A DNA stretch of 64,000 bases from Nanohaloarchaea archaeon SW_7_43_1 (GTDB taxonomy: Archaea > Nanohalarchaeota > Nanosalinia > Nanosalinales > Nanosalinaceae). The stretch lies in assembly GCA_003009795.1 (NCBI GenBank), contig PXPE01000001.1, forward strand, positions 756,739 through 820,738. Reading direction: 5' to 3'. The notes beneath the pieces were generated by a model. The model ran no database searches and was not told where the DNA came from. It worked only from the letters and a program-made list of their open reading frames with translations. Shown here piece after piece: positions 49,268-58,336 of the stretch (the stretch's first letter is position 1; each line of letters begins with the position of its first letter). The position numbers and the translations under genes are program-made.

Positions 49268-52200
49268 ATGACAGAGTACAATCCTGAAAAAATTGAACAA
49301 AAAGTCAAGCAAAACTGGAATAAAAACGATGTAAGAAAGAAAGTACTGAGGAAAAATGAGGGAAATGAGAGATTCTATTTCCTCGACGGCCCACCTTACG
49401 CATCAGGAAACATCCATATGGGTACCGGGCTTAACAAGATACTGAAAGATTTCTACCTACGATTCCACCGAAAGCTGGGCTACAATGTTCATTCGCAACC
49501 CGGTTACGACACACACGGCCTCCCCATTGAGAACAAGATTGAGGAAGAACGCGGCTTCAACTCGAAGAAGGAAATCGAAGAGTTCGGGGTTGAGAACTTC
49601 ATCAAAGAATGCCAGAACTTTGTAGATGGCCACATGGAGCAGATGAACGAGGATTTCGAAGACATAGGAATCTGGATGAACTGGGAAAATCCGTATGTGA
49701 CATACCACGATTACTATATAGAAGGTGCCTGGCAGACATTCAAAGAAGCTTACCAGAAAGACCTTCTATACAAGGATCAGTACCCGGTCCATATCTGTAC
49801 CCGCTGTGAGACCGCAGTAGCCTACAATGAGATCGAATACACCAAACTTGAGGATCCTGAAGTTTATGTTGCAATGCAACTTGATGATTCGGATGAGGAA
49901 TTCCTGATCTGGACCACAACGCCTTGGACACTACCGGCTAATGCTGCGATAATGGCCAATCCGGACTTTGAATACTCTCTTGTAGAATTTAATGGAAGAA
50001 AGATCTGGATGGCTTCCGAACTCATCGATGATACAATGAACAAGTTAGGAGTTGACGAATATGAGGTAATTGAGGAAATCGAAGGAGATGAGCTGGAAGG
50101 AAGAAGATATAGTAATCCTCTTGAAGGTATTGTGCCAGCACAGGAAGATGTAAATGGAGAGATAGTCCTATCGGGGAGATATGTTGATCTAGAGGGAGGA
50201 ACCGGACTTGTTCACTCTGCACCAGGACATGGTAAAGAAGACTATGAGGTCGGCCAAGAAAATGATGTTAAACAGATATCGCCTGTAAACCTGAAGGGAG
50301 AATTTACCTCTGACGCTGGGAAGTATGGAGGAACACATGTTAAGGAAGCAGACATCCAGATAATGGAGGATCTCGAAGACAGCCTACTGTACTCTGGAGA
50401 TTTAAGACACGAATATCCCAAATGCTGGAGATGTGACACTCCACTACTACAGCTTTCTATCCCGCAGTGGTTCTTCGGAGCTACAAAGTTCAGGGATAAA
50501 CTAAGAAACAGTAATGATGAAGTAAACTGGGTTCCTGACTGGGCAGGCCAGAAATTCGATGAATGGTTGGAGCAGCTTGACGACTGGCCTGTATCAAGAC
50601 AGAGGTACTGGGGTATACCACTTCCTATCTGGGAATGTGAAGATTGTGACAACACTGAAGTCATAGGGGATAGAGACGAACTACCTGAGGTGCCTGATGA
50701 TCTTCACAGGCCTTACATCGATGATGTAAGATTGGAATGTGAATGCGGTGGAGATATGCACAGGATTCCAGATGTTCTTGATGTCTGGTTCGACTCTGGT
50801 GTGGCTCCTTGGGCATCACTTAAGCATCCAGAGAATGATTTCAGCTTTGAAGAGCACAAACCTGTGGATCTTGAACTTGAAGGGTTCGACCAGATAAGAG
50901 GATGGTGGAACAGTCAGTTCATTACCTCTCATATGACTTACGAGCAGAAGCCGTTTGAAAATGTAATATACCATGGAAAGGTAATGCTGGACGGAAGAGA
51001 AATGTCCAAGTCAAAAGGGATAGTCGTTTCTCCTGAAGAAGCTATAGAAAAATACGGCAGAGACATCCTCAGATTCTTCATTCTCTCAGGCGATCCGAGT
51101 GATGACCTGAACTTCACTTGGGACAAAATGGAGGAAAACAAGGAATTCATGAATATTCTCTGGAACACATACAACTACCGGGAAACTTACACTTCGGCGG
51201 TTAATAGACCAGATCAGCTAGAGATCGAGGATAAATGGATTCTATCCCGGCTTAACACACTTGTGGAGAAAGTTGAAAACCACTGCACAGAGCCAAATTT
51301 TGAAGCTTTCAAGGCTACAAAGCTTGTCGAAGACTTCACAAAGAACGAGCTGTCCAGAGGTTACATCAAGATGATCAGGGATCGCCTGAAACCCGGATAT
51401 GATGGAGAAGACAGAAAATCAGCTGAATGGACTCTCAGAAAGGTAACTGATGAACTGCTGAGAACTCTTTCACCTTTCACACCTTACCTGGCCGAATATC
51501 TTTACACTGGCGATAAGGACTCAATACACTTTGAGAGCTACCCTGAAGTAAAAGAAGAGTTAACCAACGAGGAGCTTGAAAGCCACATGGCAATATTTCA
51601 GGACATAGAGGAGGGGGTAGCCCGATTGAGGCAGGAAAAGAATGTCAAACTTCGACATCCAGTGAAGAAAGTTACAGTCAGCGGGTCGGAAGAAGTAAAG
51701 AAAACTGTTGAAAACCTGAGGAACCTACTTGAGGAAAGACTTAATACTGAAGATGTAGAGTTCGAAGAAGTTGATCTTGACTACGAGGTGAAGCTTGATT
51801 ACTCCGAGGCCGGGCCAAAACTCGGTAATGACGTAGGAGAAGTGGAACAATACTTAGCGGAAGCTGATCATGTCGAAATAGCGGAGAGAGTTGAGAACGG
51901 TGAAAACATCGAAATAACGGGATACAAACTTGATCCAAAAATGTTCGATATCCGAACACATGTTCCCGAGGGAATGGAAGGCGAAGAATTCTCATCTGGA
52001 ACAGTATACATAGACGATGAAATGACTCCAGAACTCGAGGAAGAAGCATTCACTGCTGAAGTAATAAGGGCTATCCAGCAGAAGAGAAAGGATGCCGGAC
52101 TTGATGTGGAAGATGAAGTAAGGCTCTCATTCTCAGGCGATACAAGCTCGATCGAATCTCGTGAGGACCAGATCAGGGATAGAATGAATGTCTCTGACAT

Positions 52201-52291
52201 TGCCTACGATGGAGAAGGTTGCCAGCATTCCGGCGAGGTAGAGTTCAAAGGTAGAAAAGCAGTGTTCAGTTTCACTGAGCCGGTTGCTTAA
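49268..52291 (+). CDS. ileS: Isoleucyl-tRNA synthetase
   Basis: A class I synthetase of 1007 aa: GNIHMGTGLNKILKD (HIGH-like motif with Thr last, as in archaeal IleRS), a CP1 editing domain with TTTPWTLPANAA, the KMSKS-like REMSKSKGIVVSP, and a C-terminal anticodon-binding region. Zinc-like pairs CTRC and CWRC occur. It charges tRNA-Ile, including the GAT tRNA at 10979. It is followed by the DHH gene 25 bp later. Confidence 0.97.
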   Translation: MTEYNPEKIEQKVKQNWNKNDVRKKVLRKNEGNERFYFLDGPPYASGNIHMGTGLNKILKDFYLRFHRKLGYNVHSQPGYDTHGLPIENKIEEERGFNSKKEIEEFGVENFIKECQNFVDGHMEQMNEDFEDIGIWMNWENPYVTYHDYYIEGAWQTFKEAYQKDLLYKDQYPVHICTRCETAVAYNEIEYTKLEDPEVYVAMQLDDSDEEFLIWTTTPWTLPANAAIMANPDFEYSLVEFNGRKIWMASELIDDTMNKLGVDEYEVIEEIEGDELEGRRYSNPLEGIVPAQEDVNGEIVLSGRYVDLEGGTGLVHSAPGHGKEDYEVGQENDVKQISPVNLKGEFTSDAGKYGGTHVKEADIQIMEDLEDSLLYSGDLRHEYPKCWRCDTPLLQLSIPQWFFGATKFRDKLRNSNDEVNWVPDWAGQKFDEWLEQLDDWPVSRQRYWGIPLPIWECEDCDNTEVIGDRDELPEVPDDLHRPYIDDVRLECECGGDMHRIPDVLDVWFDSGVAPWASLKHPENDFSFEEHKPVDLELEGFDQIRGWWNSQFITSHMTYEQKPFENVIYHGKVMLDGREMSKSKGIVVSPEEAIEKYGRDILRFFILSGDPSDDLNFTWDKMEENKEFMNILWNTYNYRETYTSAVNRPDQLEIEDKWILSRLNTLVEKVENHCTEPNFEAFKATKLVEDFTKNELSRGYIKMIRDRLKPGYDGEDRKSAEWTLRKVTDELLRTLSPFTPYLAEYLYTGDKDSIHFESYPEVKEELTNEELESHMAIFQDIEEGVARLRQEKNVKLRHPVKKVTVSGSEEVKKTVENLRNLLEERLNTEDVEFEEVDLDYEVKLDYSEAGPKLGNDVGEVEQYLAEADHVEIAERVENGENIEITGYKLDPKMFDIRTHVPEGMEGEEFSSGTVYIDDEMTPELEEEAFTAEVIRAIQQKRKDAGLDVEDEVRLSFSGDTSSIESREDQIRDRMNVSDIAYDGEGCQHSGEVEFKGRKAVFSFTEPVA

Positions 52292-52316
52292 AAAGCTGGG
52301 AGAGAGGTGAGAAGGT

Positions 52317-53420
52317 ATGAAGACCGAAGAATTAAAGCCGGCTATAGATTATCTCGAGAAAATCAATGAAGAAGACGACGTAGTTATAATCCATCACTGG
52401 GACATGGACGGAATCTCTTCTTCCGCAATTATTTCCAAGATATTGGAGCAGGAAAGAGGAAACCCGGCCGATGAAGTAACAATCCCTCATGAAAGAAGCT
52501 ATCATTTGACGGAAAAGGATCACAAACTTCTGAAAGACGCTACAAAGCTGATTGTTCTTGATTTCAATCTCAAGGCAGATGAGCTCGAGAAAGTTGAGGA
52601 AGAGTTCGACCTTGATGTTCTCGTAGTGGATCATCACAGCTTTGACAGGGAACCTGATGTACAGTTTGTCAACCCTCGGGCTGAAGACGCCGAGGTTTAC
52701 ATTCCGTGTTCCAAGATTTGTATGGATATAGCATCTGAGTTCGGGCTCGAGGAGGAAGTAAGATGGATTGCAGGACTCGGGGTTATCCAGGACTTCGGAG
52801 TTGATTCATGCCCTGAGCTTTTCGAAGAACTTGAAAACAACTACAAAAAATACCTTCCAGAAGAATTATCCCAGCAACAACTGGCGAAAAACTGTGAGTA
52901 TGGGAGATACTCCAGCGTACTGAATATTAAGCCCTACAGGGACTCAAAACATTACGCCAAACTGGCTTACCAGGCATTGATGAAATCAGAGGATCTAAAG
53001 GAGCTGGAAGCCCAGGAAGAATACAGGAAAGTATACGAAGTCTATCTTGAGATGCAGGACGAGTTCAACAAAGCAGTGGAGAACTACGAGGAAGATCGGG
53101 AGATCGACAGAGAGAAAATGATCATATTCTTCGACATCAACTCCGATTTCCACATCACCTCCTCGATTTCCACCAACATGTCAACCAAGACACCAGAATG
53201 GGTACACCTTGTGATCCAGAAAGGAGATGAAGAGATAAACATTAGCGCCCGATGCCAGTCAGGAAGAGTTGACCTCGGTGAACTGATGCAAGAAGCATTA
53301 CCTGATGGTGCAGTTGAAGACGGAGGGGAAGCAGGCGGCCACCAGAAAGCAGCCGGTGCATCAATGAAACCAAAATACCTGGAAGATTTCAAGCAGGACT
53401 TCACAGAGCTAGTTGAGTAA
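52317..53420 (+). CDS. DHH-family phosphoesterase, RecJ-like
   Basis: Motif I HHWDMDG, motif III VVDHHSFD and the C-terminal DHHA1 motif GGHQKAAGASM identify a DHH/DHHA1 protein. The 367-aa length is shorter than GAN/RecJ exonucleases of archaea. It hydrolyses phosphodiester bonds in DNA or small nucleotides with Mn2+. The gene follows ileS closely and may be cotranscribed with it. Confidence 0.88.
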   Translation: MKTEELKPAIDYLEKINEEDDVVIIHHWDMDGISSSAIISKILEQERGNPADEVTIPHERSYHLTEKDHKLLKDATKLIVLDFNLKADELEKVEEEFDLDVLVVDHHSFDREPDVQFVNPRAEDAEVYIPCSKICMDIASEFGLEEEVRWIAGLGVIQDFGVDSCPELFEELENNYKKYLPEELSQQQLAKNCEYGRYSSVLNIKPYRDSKHYAKLAYQALMKSEDLKELEAQEEYRKVYEVYLEMQDEFNKAVENYEEDREIDREKMIIFFDINSDFHITSSISTNMSTKTPEWVHLVIQKGDEEINISARCQSGRVDLGELMQEALPDGAVEDGGEAGGHQKAAGASMKPKYLEDFKQDFTELVE

Positions 53421-53458
53421 TCCAAAGACTTAAATCAAACAAGTCATACAAGTAATAC

Positions 53459-53686
53459 ATGTCCAAGACAATTCGCGGACTGGATGAAAAAGTATTCCAG
53501 GAGTTCAAGGCTCAGGCTAAATCTGAGGGAATGACTATTGGAGAAGCAGTAACAGAAGCTATGGTTGACTGGCTTGATCGAGAGGAAAAAATTTCTATGG
53601 ACAGCCTTGAAGCCTGGGACTGGGGAGAAAATACAGAAAAGCTGAGCGAGGACTATGAGGAGGAACTATATGGAAATACTGCTTGA
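53459..53686 (+). CDS. VapB-like antitoxin
   Basis: The N terminus MSKTIRGLDEKVFQEFKAQA followed by GMTIGEAVTEAMVDWLD is a ribbon-helix-helix DNA-binding domain, with an acidic C-terminal tail (LSEDYEEELYGNTA) that would block the toxin. It overlaps the VapC start by 17 bp, so the pair is translationally coupled. Confidence 0.9.
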   Translation: MSKTIRGLDEKVFQEFKAQAKSEGMTIGEAVTEAMVDWLDREEKISMDSLEAWDWGENTEKLSEDYEEELYGNTA

Positions 53687-54044
53687 CACCAGTTTCTTGA
53701 TAGCATACCACAATAAGAGAGACCAACACCACGGAAGAGCAAGAGAACTTGATATAACCGATCCAGGGATAAATGATTATGTCTACACTGAGACACTTAA
53801 TATAGTACAGTCAAGACAGAGCCATCCGAAAGCCACAGAGTATGGAAAATACATGAGAAAAGCATTCAAAATATCGAGAGTCTCCAGACCAGTATTCAGA
53901 AAAGCAGTTGAAAACTTTCAGAATGAAGATGTAAGTTTTACGGATGCATCAATTACAGCAACCGCACAAAAACTAAATATAGAAAAAATTGCTTCATTCG
54001 ATGAAGATCTAGACAAATTCAAAGGCTTTGAGAGAATCTCATAA
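53670..54044 (+). CDS. VapC-like PIN-domain toxin
   Basis: The PIN residues are visible: LLDTSFLIAY (first Asp), Glu in YTETLN, Asp in FTDASI and Asp in ASFDEDLD. The domain is 124 aa. VapC proteins are Mg2+-dependent RNases that cleave tRNA or rRNA. The ATG at 53670 (MEILLDTSF) is preferred to the ATG at 53655. With the upstream VapB it makes a type II module. Confidence 0.9.
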   Translation: MEILLDTSFLIAYHNKRDQHHGRARELDITDPGINDYVYTETLNIVQSRQSHPKATEYGKYMRKAFKISRVSRPVFRKAVENFQNEDVSFTDASITATAQKLNIEKIASFDEDLDKFKGFERIS

Positions 54045-54095
54045 GACTAGTTTCCCGCAACCTGTTTAAACTCACTCCGACAATTAATTAATACA

Positions 54096-54239
54096 ATGCC
54101 ACGAGAAGACGCTGAAAAACAGAAACAGAAAGCCAAGGAAATGCTTGGAATCTCAGACGACAGAGCCAAAGAGATTTTTGAAGAACAGGCAGACAGGAAA
54201 CAGCAGAAAAAGAAAGAGATGGAAGAGAAAGAATCCTGA
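54096..54239 (+). CDS. Small highly charged protein, 47 aa
   Basis: An ATG frame (MPREDAEKQKQKAKEMLGIS at the start, KKEMEEKES at the end) forms one Lys/Glu/Gln-rich helix. An AT-rich box, caattaattaat, lies 5-20 bp before the start. I do not recognise it. Alternatively it is a fragment. Confidence 0.5.
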   Translation: MPREDAEKQKQKAKEMLGISDDRAKEIFEEQADRKQQKKKEMEEKES

Positions 54240-54273
54240 TAGACCCTTCTAACAATCTTTCCCTACTCCATTT

Positions 54274-55722
54274 TTACTTAGACCTGTACAATCTTGGTCC
54301 ATCATCCGTATCCTCTACCTCAAAACCAAGCTTCTCCAGTTCATCTCTAATCCTATCCGCATCCTCATAATTTTCTTTCTCACGGAACTTCTCTCTAGAC
54401 TCTGCAAGCAGTTCAGCCATTTTCATTTCTTCTACTGTTCCATCAGCAACAAGGTCAATTCCGATTATATCAAAGAGCTCTTCAAGTGTATTCCGAGCTT
54501 TAATGCTTGCTCCTTCACCAGACTCAAGAGTTGAGGTAATATCTGAAACAAACTCCATAAGAAGTTGTTTGGCGTTCGCTGTGTCCAAGTCATCATCCAT
54601 GTACTTTCTGAACTGATCCTCCACTTCTTCAGCTCTGTCTTCTAATGCATTTCCAGAAACCTTTTCGGCCCAGTTCCGGGCTCTTCTTGCCTTTCTCAGT
54701 TCCTTCTCGGCTTTCTCAAGGCCTTCTTTCGAGAAGTCTGTCTCGGAGCGGTAATGTGAGGAGACAAGGTAGAGCCTGATCGCATCTCCAGAGTAACCAT
54801 CATTTAGTAGACCTCTAACAGTGTAGAAGTTGCCTTCAGACTTTGACATTTTTTCTCCTTCTATCTGAATGAACTCGTTATGAAGCCAGTAATTTGCCTG
54901 CCCTTTTCCTGTTGCTGCGAAGCTCTGCGCTCTCTCGTTCGGATGATGTGGGAAGATATGGTCTTTTCCACCAGCGTGGATATCGAACTCTTCTCCAAGA
55001 TATTTCTGACTCATAACTGAGCATTCTAGGTGCCATCCAGGATAGCCGGTCGATTCTACTCTTTCACCATTATTATCAAACTCTGCATTCCATTTCATGA
55101 GATGTCCTGTTCCCTCCGCGTTCAACCAGAGCGCGAAGTCATACTGGTTCTTCTTTTTCTCATCCGGCTCGACGCGGGATTCAGCCTTTTGCTTTAATTG
55201 CTCAATATCCTTTTTCGCCATCTCACCATACGGATAATCCTCAGCAAATTTATCCACATCAAAGTAAATGTTGCCTTCTACTTCGTACGCATAGCCGTTA
55301 TCTATTATCTTCTGAACATAGTTTATCATCTCATTGATATGACCGGTTGCTCGAGGAACTATATCCTGTCTCTCCACATTTATCGCATTAGTATCCTCAA
55401 AGTATCGTTCAATCTGATCCTCAACAAGCTCCATCGGCTCCACTCCAAGATCTTCAGCTCTCTTCTCAACTTTATCCTCTCCCTGATCGCCTTCATCGGT
55501 CAAATGGCCAACGTCAGTAATATTCTGGACGTGCCGAACCGTATAGCCTTTCCACTCCAGATAACGCCTCAGAGTATCCCAGACAGCGTAAGGCCTCGCA
55601 TTTCCAATATGGAGATCATCATAGATCGTCTGACCGCACGAGTAAAACTTTGCCTTCCCTTCCTCTATCGGCTCGAACTCTTCTTTTTCCCTGGTCAGCG
55701 TATTGAATAGTTTAAGACTCAT
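54274..55722 (-). CDS. cysS: Cysteinyl-tRNA synthetase
   Basis: Class I synthetase of 482 aa: zinc-site Cys in YSCGQTIYDDLHIGNARPYA, HIGH in DLHIGN, WHLECSVMSQKYLG and HAGGKDHIFPHHPNERAQ (zinc ligands), and KMSKS in EKMSKSEGNFYTV. It charges tRNA-Cys. The three Nudix genes lie directly upstream, and tRNA-Cys itself follows upstream of them, all on the minus strand. Confidence 0.97.
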   Translation of the reverse strand: MSLKLFNTLTREKEEFEPIEEGKAKFYSCGQTIYDDLHIGNARPYAVWDTLRRYLEWKGYTVRHVQNITDVGHLTDEGDQGEDKVEKRAEDLGVEPMELVEDQIERYFEDTNAINVERQDIVPRATGHINEMINYVQKIIDNGYAYEVEGNIYFDVDKFAEDYPYGEMAKKDIEQLKQKAESRVEPDEKKKNQYDFALWLNAEGTGHLMKWNAEFDNNGERVESTGYPGWHLECSVMSQKYLGEEFDIHAGGKDHIFPHHPNERAQSFAATGKGQANYWLHNEFIQIEGEKMSKSEGNFYTVRGLLNDGYSGDAIRLYLVSSHYRSETDFSKEGLEKAEKELRKARRARNWAEKVSGNALEDRAEEVEDQFRKYMDDDLDTANAKQLLMEFVSDITSTLESGEGASIKARNTLEELFDIIGIDLVADGTVEEMKMAELLAESREKFREKENYEDADRIRDELEKLGFEVEDTDDGPRLYRSK

Positions 55723-55729
55723 ACTATGA

Positions 55730-56161
55730 TTAGACCACAGGCATCTTTTTCAGTTTTTCAATAAAGTTCTGGATTTCATCTCTTTCCACTGAATCTTCCT
55801 CAGCTGTGTCATTGAGTATTTCTTCCAGTTCGTCCACTCCAACCCATTTAGCCTCCTCTAGATCATCCTGAGCCTCTGCTTCATTACTTTCGGCTTCGCA
55901 GTGATACAGAATTCTAATCGCTCCGGTACCGGTGTTGTACACCGTTAGTATCTGGTGGACATCAACATCCAGACCTGTTTTTTCCTTTAATTCTCTGAGG
56001 ACAGCCTCTTCCGGTTCTTCGTCTTCATCAACATGTCCTCCAGGAAAATGCCATTCTCCGGAGATAGGATGATCCTCTGTCTCCGGTTTCTCACCTAGAA
56101 GAATCTCTTTACCGTCTGTGACCACACCTCCAACCATAACCCTAAATTTTTCCTTACCCAA
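55730..56161 (-). CDS. Nudix hydrolase, third of three
   Basis: The Nudix box GHVDEDEEPEEAVLRELKEK has Gx5Ex7RE with Lys in place of the final Glu, so metal binding may be altered. WHFPGGH precedes it. The 143-aa protein is a single domain. It ends 7 bp before cysS and overlaps the previous Nudix gene by 8 bp. Confidence 0.9.
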   Translation of the reverse strand: MGKEKFRVMVGGVVTDGKEILLGEKPETEDHPISGEWHFPGGHVDEDEEPEEAVLRELKEKTGLDVDVHQILTVYNTGTGAIRILYHCEAESNEAEAQDDLEEAKWVGVDELEEILNDTAEEDSVERDEIQNFIEKLKKMPVV

Positions 56162-56555
56162 CTAGTACACCTATACTTCTTAAATCCTTCTTCAGGCCTT
56201 TAACTGTTTCCAGTTCATCAAGTTCTTCAGGTTTAATCCAGCGATACTCAGTATGTTCATGATTTAAGTCAGGCTCAGAACCAACTTTTATCAGGAACGG
56301 ATAAATCTCAAATTTGTCATTTTCAGTATCAAGAGTGAATTCTTCTCCGGACCTCAGTATTTCTCCGGTAAGATTGGTTTCCTCTTTTAGTTCACGGAGA
56401 ACTGCGTTTCTCGGTGTTTCGTCTTCAATTTTGCCTCCGGGAAAGTTCCATTTTTCTGGATGGATCTCAGTATTTTCTGTTCTCTTAGCTATCAGAAACC
56501 TATCTTTCTCTGGATGATACGGGACAGCTGTCGCAACTTCTGTTATATCATTCAT
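56154..56555 (-). CDS. Nudix hydrolase, second of three
   Basis: The Nudix box GKIEDETPRNAVLRELKEET has the Arg-Glu and Glu-Glu parts but one residue less than usual between the conserved Gly and Arg. WNFPGGK precedes it. Length is 133 aa. Its start overlaps the stop of the double-Nudix gene (TAATG). Confidence 0.9.
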   Translation of the reverse strand: MNDITEVATAVPYHPEKDRFLIAKRTENTEIHPEKWNFPGGKIEDETPRNAVLRELKEETNLTGEILRSGEEFTLDTENDKFEIYPFLIKVGSEPDLNHEHTEYRWIKPEELDELETVKGLKKDLRSIGVLVG

Positions 56556-57349
56556 TATTTCAACTCCAGCTTTTCCACTGCTCTCATTCTCCCCCTAGTT
56601 TTCATATCCTCCAGCTCCTCTAGATCGGTCCATCTGTAGTCACTTAGCTCCCAGTTCAGATTGACTTCTCTATCTTCAGTTTCAAGCAGGACAGGGAAAA
56701 GCCTCCAGTAGCCTTGTTCTCCTTCCCCAATGTAAAAATCACCGGTTTCCAATGGTTCAGCATCAATATTCGCTTCTTCCTTCAGTTCCCTAACCGCTGC
56801 TTCTTCAGGTTCCTCCATATCCTCCAGTTTTCCCGAGACAAAACCCCATTCGCCGGAGCTGGTGTTTTCCTCCGATCTCTCAACCAAAAGATATTCTCCA
56901 TCTCTCCTGACAACAGCTAGAGCGACATCGCCTTCAACCAGATCTAGCTTCTCCAGTGCTTCATATTGTCCAAGAGTATTATAATCTCCGAACTCTGATA
57001 GCTCTATCCAGAAGAGATTGTCATGTTCGTTCGATAGCTTCTCTTCCGATATATCTGAGAAAACTTTTTTGCCTATTTCTACAAGTACAGGATTCAAAAG
57101 ATAGCTGGAATCTACAGAGCTGGGATAGCTTTCTGCAACTTCTTCAATCTCAAAGCCATAATTATTCCATTCTATCTGTATTTCTTCCTTCAGCTCTCTT
57201 TTAGCAGTTTCTATTATTGATTCTCCTTCTTCTCTTTTACCGCCTATCCACTCCCAGCAACTGTCTCTAGTTCTTCTGGCGAGGAAATATCTGTAGCCGT
57301 CATCCGTTTGAGTTCTAATTACAAGCTGGGCGACTTCGACTTTTTCCAT
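56555..57349 (-). CDS. Double Nudix-domain protein
   Basis: Two Nudix domains occur in tandem. The first (about 1-125) has GKREEGESIIETAKRELKEE. The second (about 130-264) has GKLEDMEEPEEAAVRELKEE. Both keep the catalytic Arg-Glu and Glu-Glu, but the last Gly is Gln or Asn. It heads the Nudix-Nudix-Nudix-cysS array. Tandem Nudix domains suggest either duplicated activity or one catalytic and one binding domain. Confidence 0.9.
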   Translation of the reverse strand: MEKVEVAQLVIRTQTDDGYRYFLARRTRDSCWEWIGGKREEGESIIETAKRELKEEIQIEWNNYGFEIEEVAESYPSSVDSSYLLNPVLVEIGKKVFSDISEEKLSNEHDNLFWIELSEFGDYNTLGQYEALEKLDLVEGDVALAVVRRDGEYLLVERSEENTSSGEWGFVSGKLEDMEEPEEAAVRELKEEANIDAEPLETGDFYIGEGEQGYWRLFPVLLETEDREVNLNWELSDYRWTDLEELEDMKTRGRMRAVEKLELK

Positions 57350-57384
57350 AGCAAATTATTTTGCAAGAACGTTTAAGGAACCGA

Positions 57385-57458
57385 AGCCAGGGCTGGGATT
57401 CGAACCCAGGAAAATCCGCTCTGCAGGCAGACACAATAGACCACTCTGTCACCCTGGC
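57385..57458 (-). tRNA. tRNA-Cys (anticodon GCA)
   Basis: On the minus strand acceptor GCCAGGG pairs with CCCTGGC and the discriminator is T, as expected for Cys. The anticodon stem is TCTGC/GCGGA with loop CTGCAGA. The T-arm is CTGGGTTCGAATCCCAG. Its 5' end overlaps the 3' end of the LAGLIDADG frame by 10 bp. Confidence 0.95.
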
Positions 57459-58200
57459 ATTATACCTAACATTTCTAATCTGTCATGTAATGTTGTAGAT
57501 GGAGGGCAATAGTTTTGAACCTTCCATACATGGTATCTTGAACTCCTACTTGGATTGCTAAAACCTATCTTCTCAACCCAGTTCTCAAGCTTTGAAACAC
57601 CATTCAACTGGACCTTGAACTTGTTGCTTCGATAGAAATCAATATTTAATTCCTTAAGTAGAACTTCGATCTGATCAAGAAACTCTTTATCCTTCATTTT
57701 AATCTCGATCACAGGATAACAGTTTTTCTCATAGGCTCCTCTTTTAGCGAAAAAGAGCGATCCATCGGTATCTATTAAACCTCGAAGATAAGATGAGACT
57801 AATTCTTCGCCTTCTATCCAATCAGGAACCCTTATAGATTCTTTTTTGCCGTTAGGGAAGAACTGATCCAGAAAACTAAAGACTTTCTTTGAATGAACTT
57901 AATATCAACTCTGTTAACTCCTTCTCTACCATAAATCCGTGGAGTTATATGAAAAAGTTCTCTGAATAAATCGGCAAGAAAACATGCATAGTACTTATCT
58001 TCAGAACCGTTTAGCGTAAACTCGACCCTGTAGCTATTATTTTGATCTGTAATATGACCATCACCCGCTAAAGCACCCATAAATTCTGCGAATTTAGGGC
58101 AAAATTCAGGTAGAATAGTATCTCTCAATTCAGATTTTTCTTTTTCATAACGTTGCAAATTAATTTTATAGTCCTTTAAATCTTTAAAATCGCCTTTCAT
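57449..58200 (-). pseudogene. Frameshifted LAGLIDADG homing endonuclease gene
   Basis: On the minus strand the frame from 58200 shows motif 1 (AEFMGALAGDGHI, residues 38-50) and stops at 57832. A second frame overlaps it and carries motif 2 (YLRGLIDTDGS) near 57770, running to a TGA at 57449. Joining the frames near 57890 would restore a single two-motif endonuclease of about 250 aa. The last codons, Met-Pro-Gly-stop, lie in the 5' end of tRNA-Cys. It is a decayed free-standing or tRNA-associated homing gene. Confidence 0.8.
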
Positions 58201-58336
58201 GCGCTACAAGTCATACTAAGAATCTAAAACGTATAAAATTATACCCGCTTTTTGTCTCTAATCAAAGAGATACTCAACAACTTTCCGAGACCCTTTTATT
58301 ATTCACGAAGCATTGAGAATTAGAGGCTTAGAGGTA

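Noticed and set aside
53421-54044. VapBC or RelE modules as part of a larger defence island
   Set aside because: The modules lie apart among housekeeping genes, with no restriction, CBASS, Argonaute or other defence genes around them.
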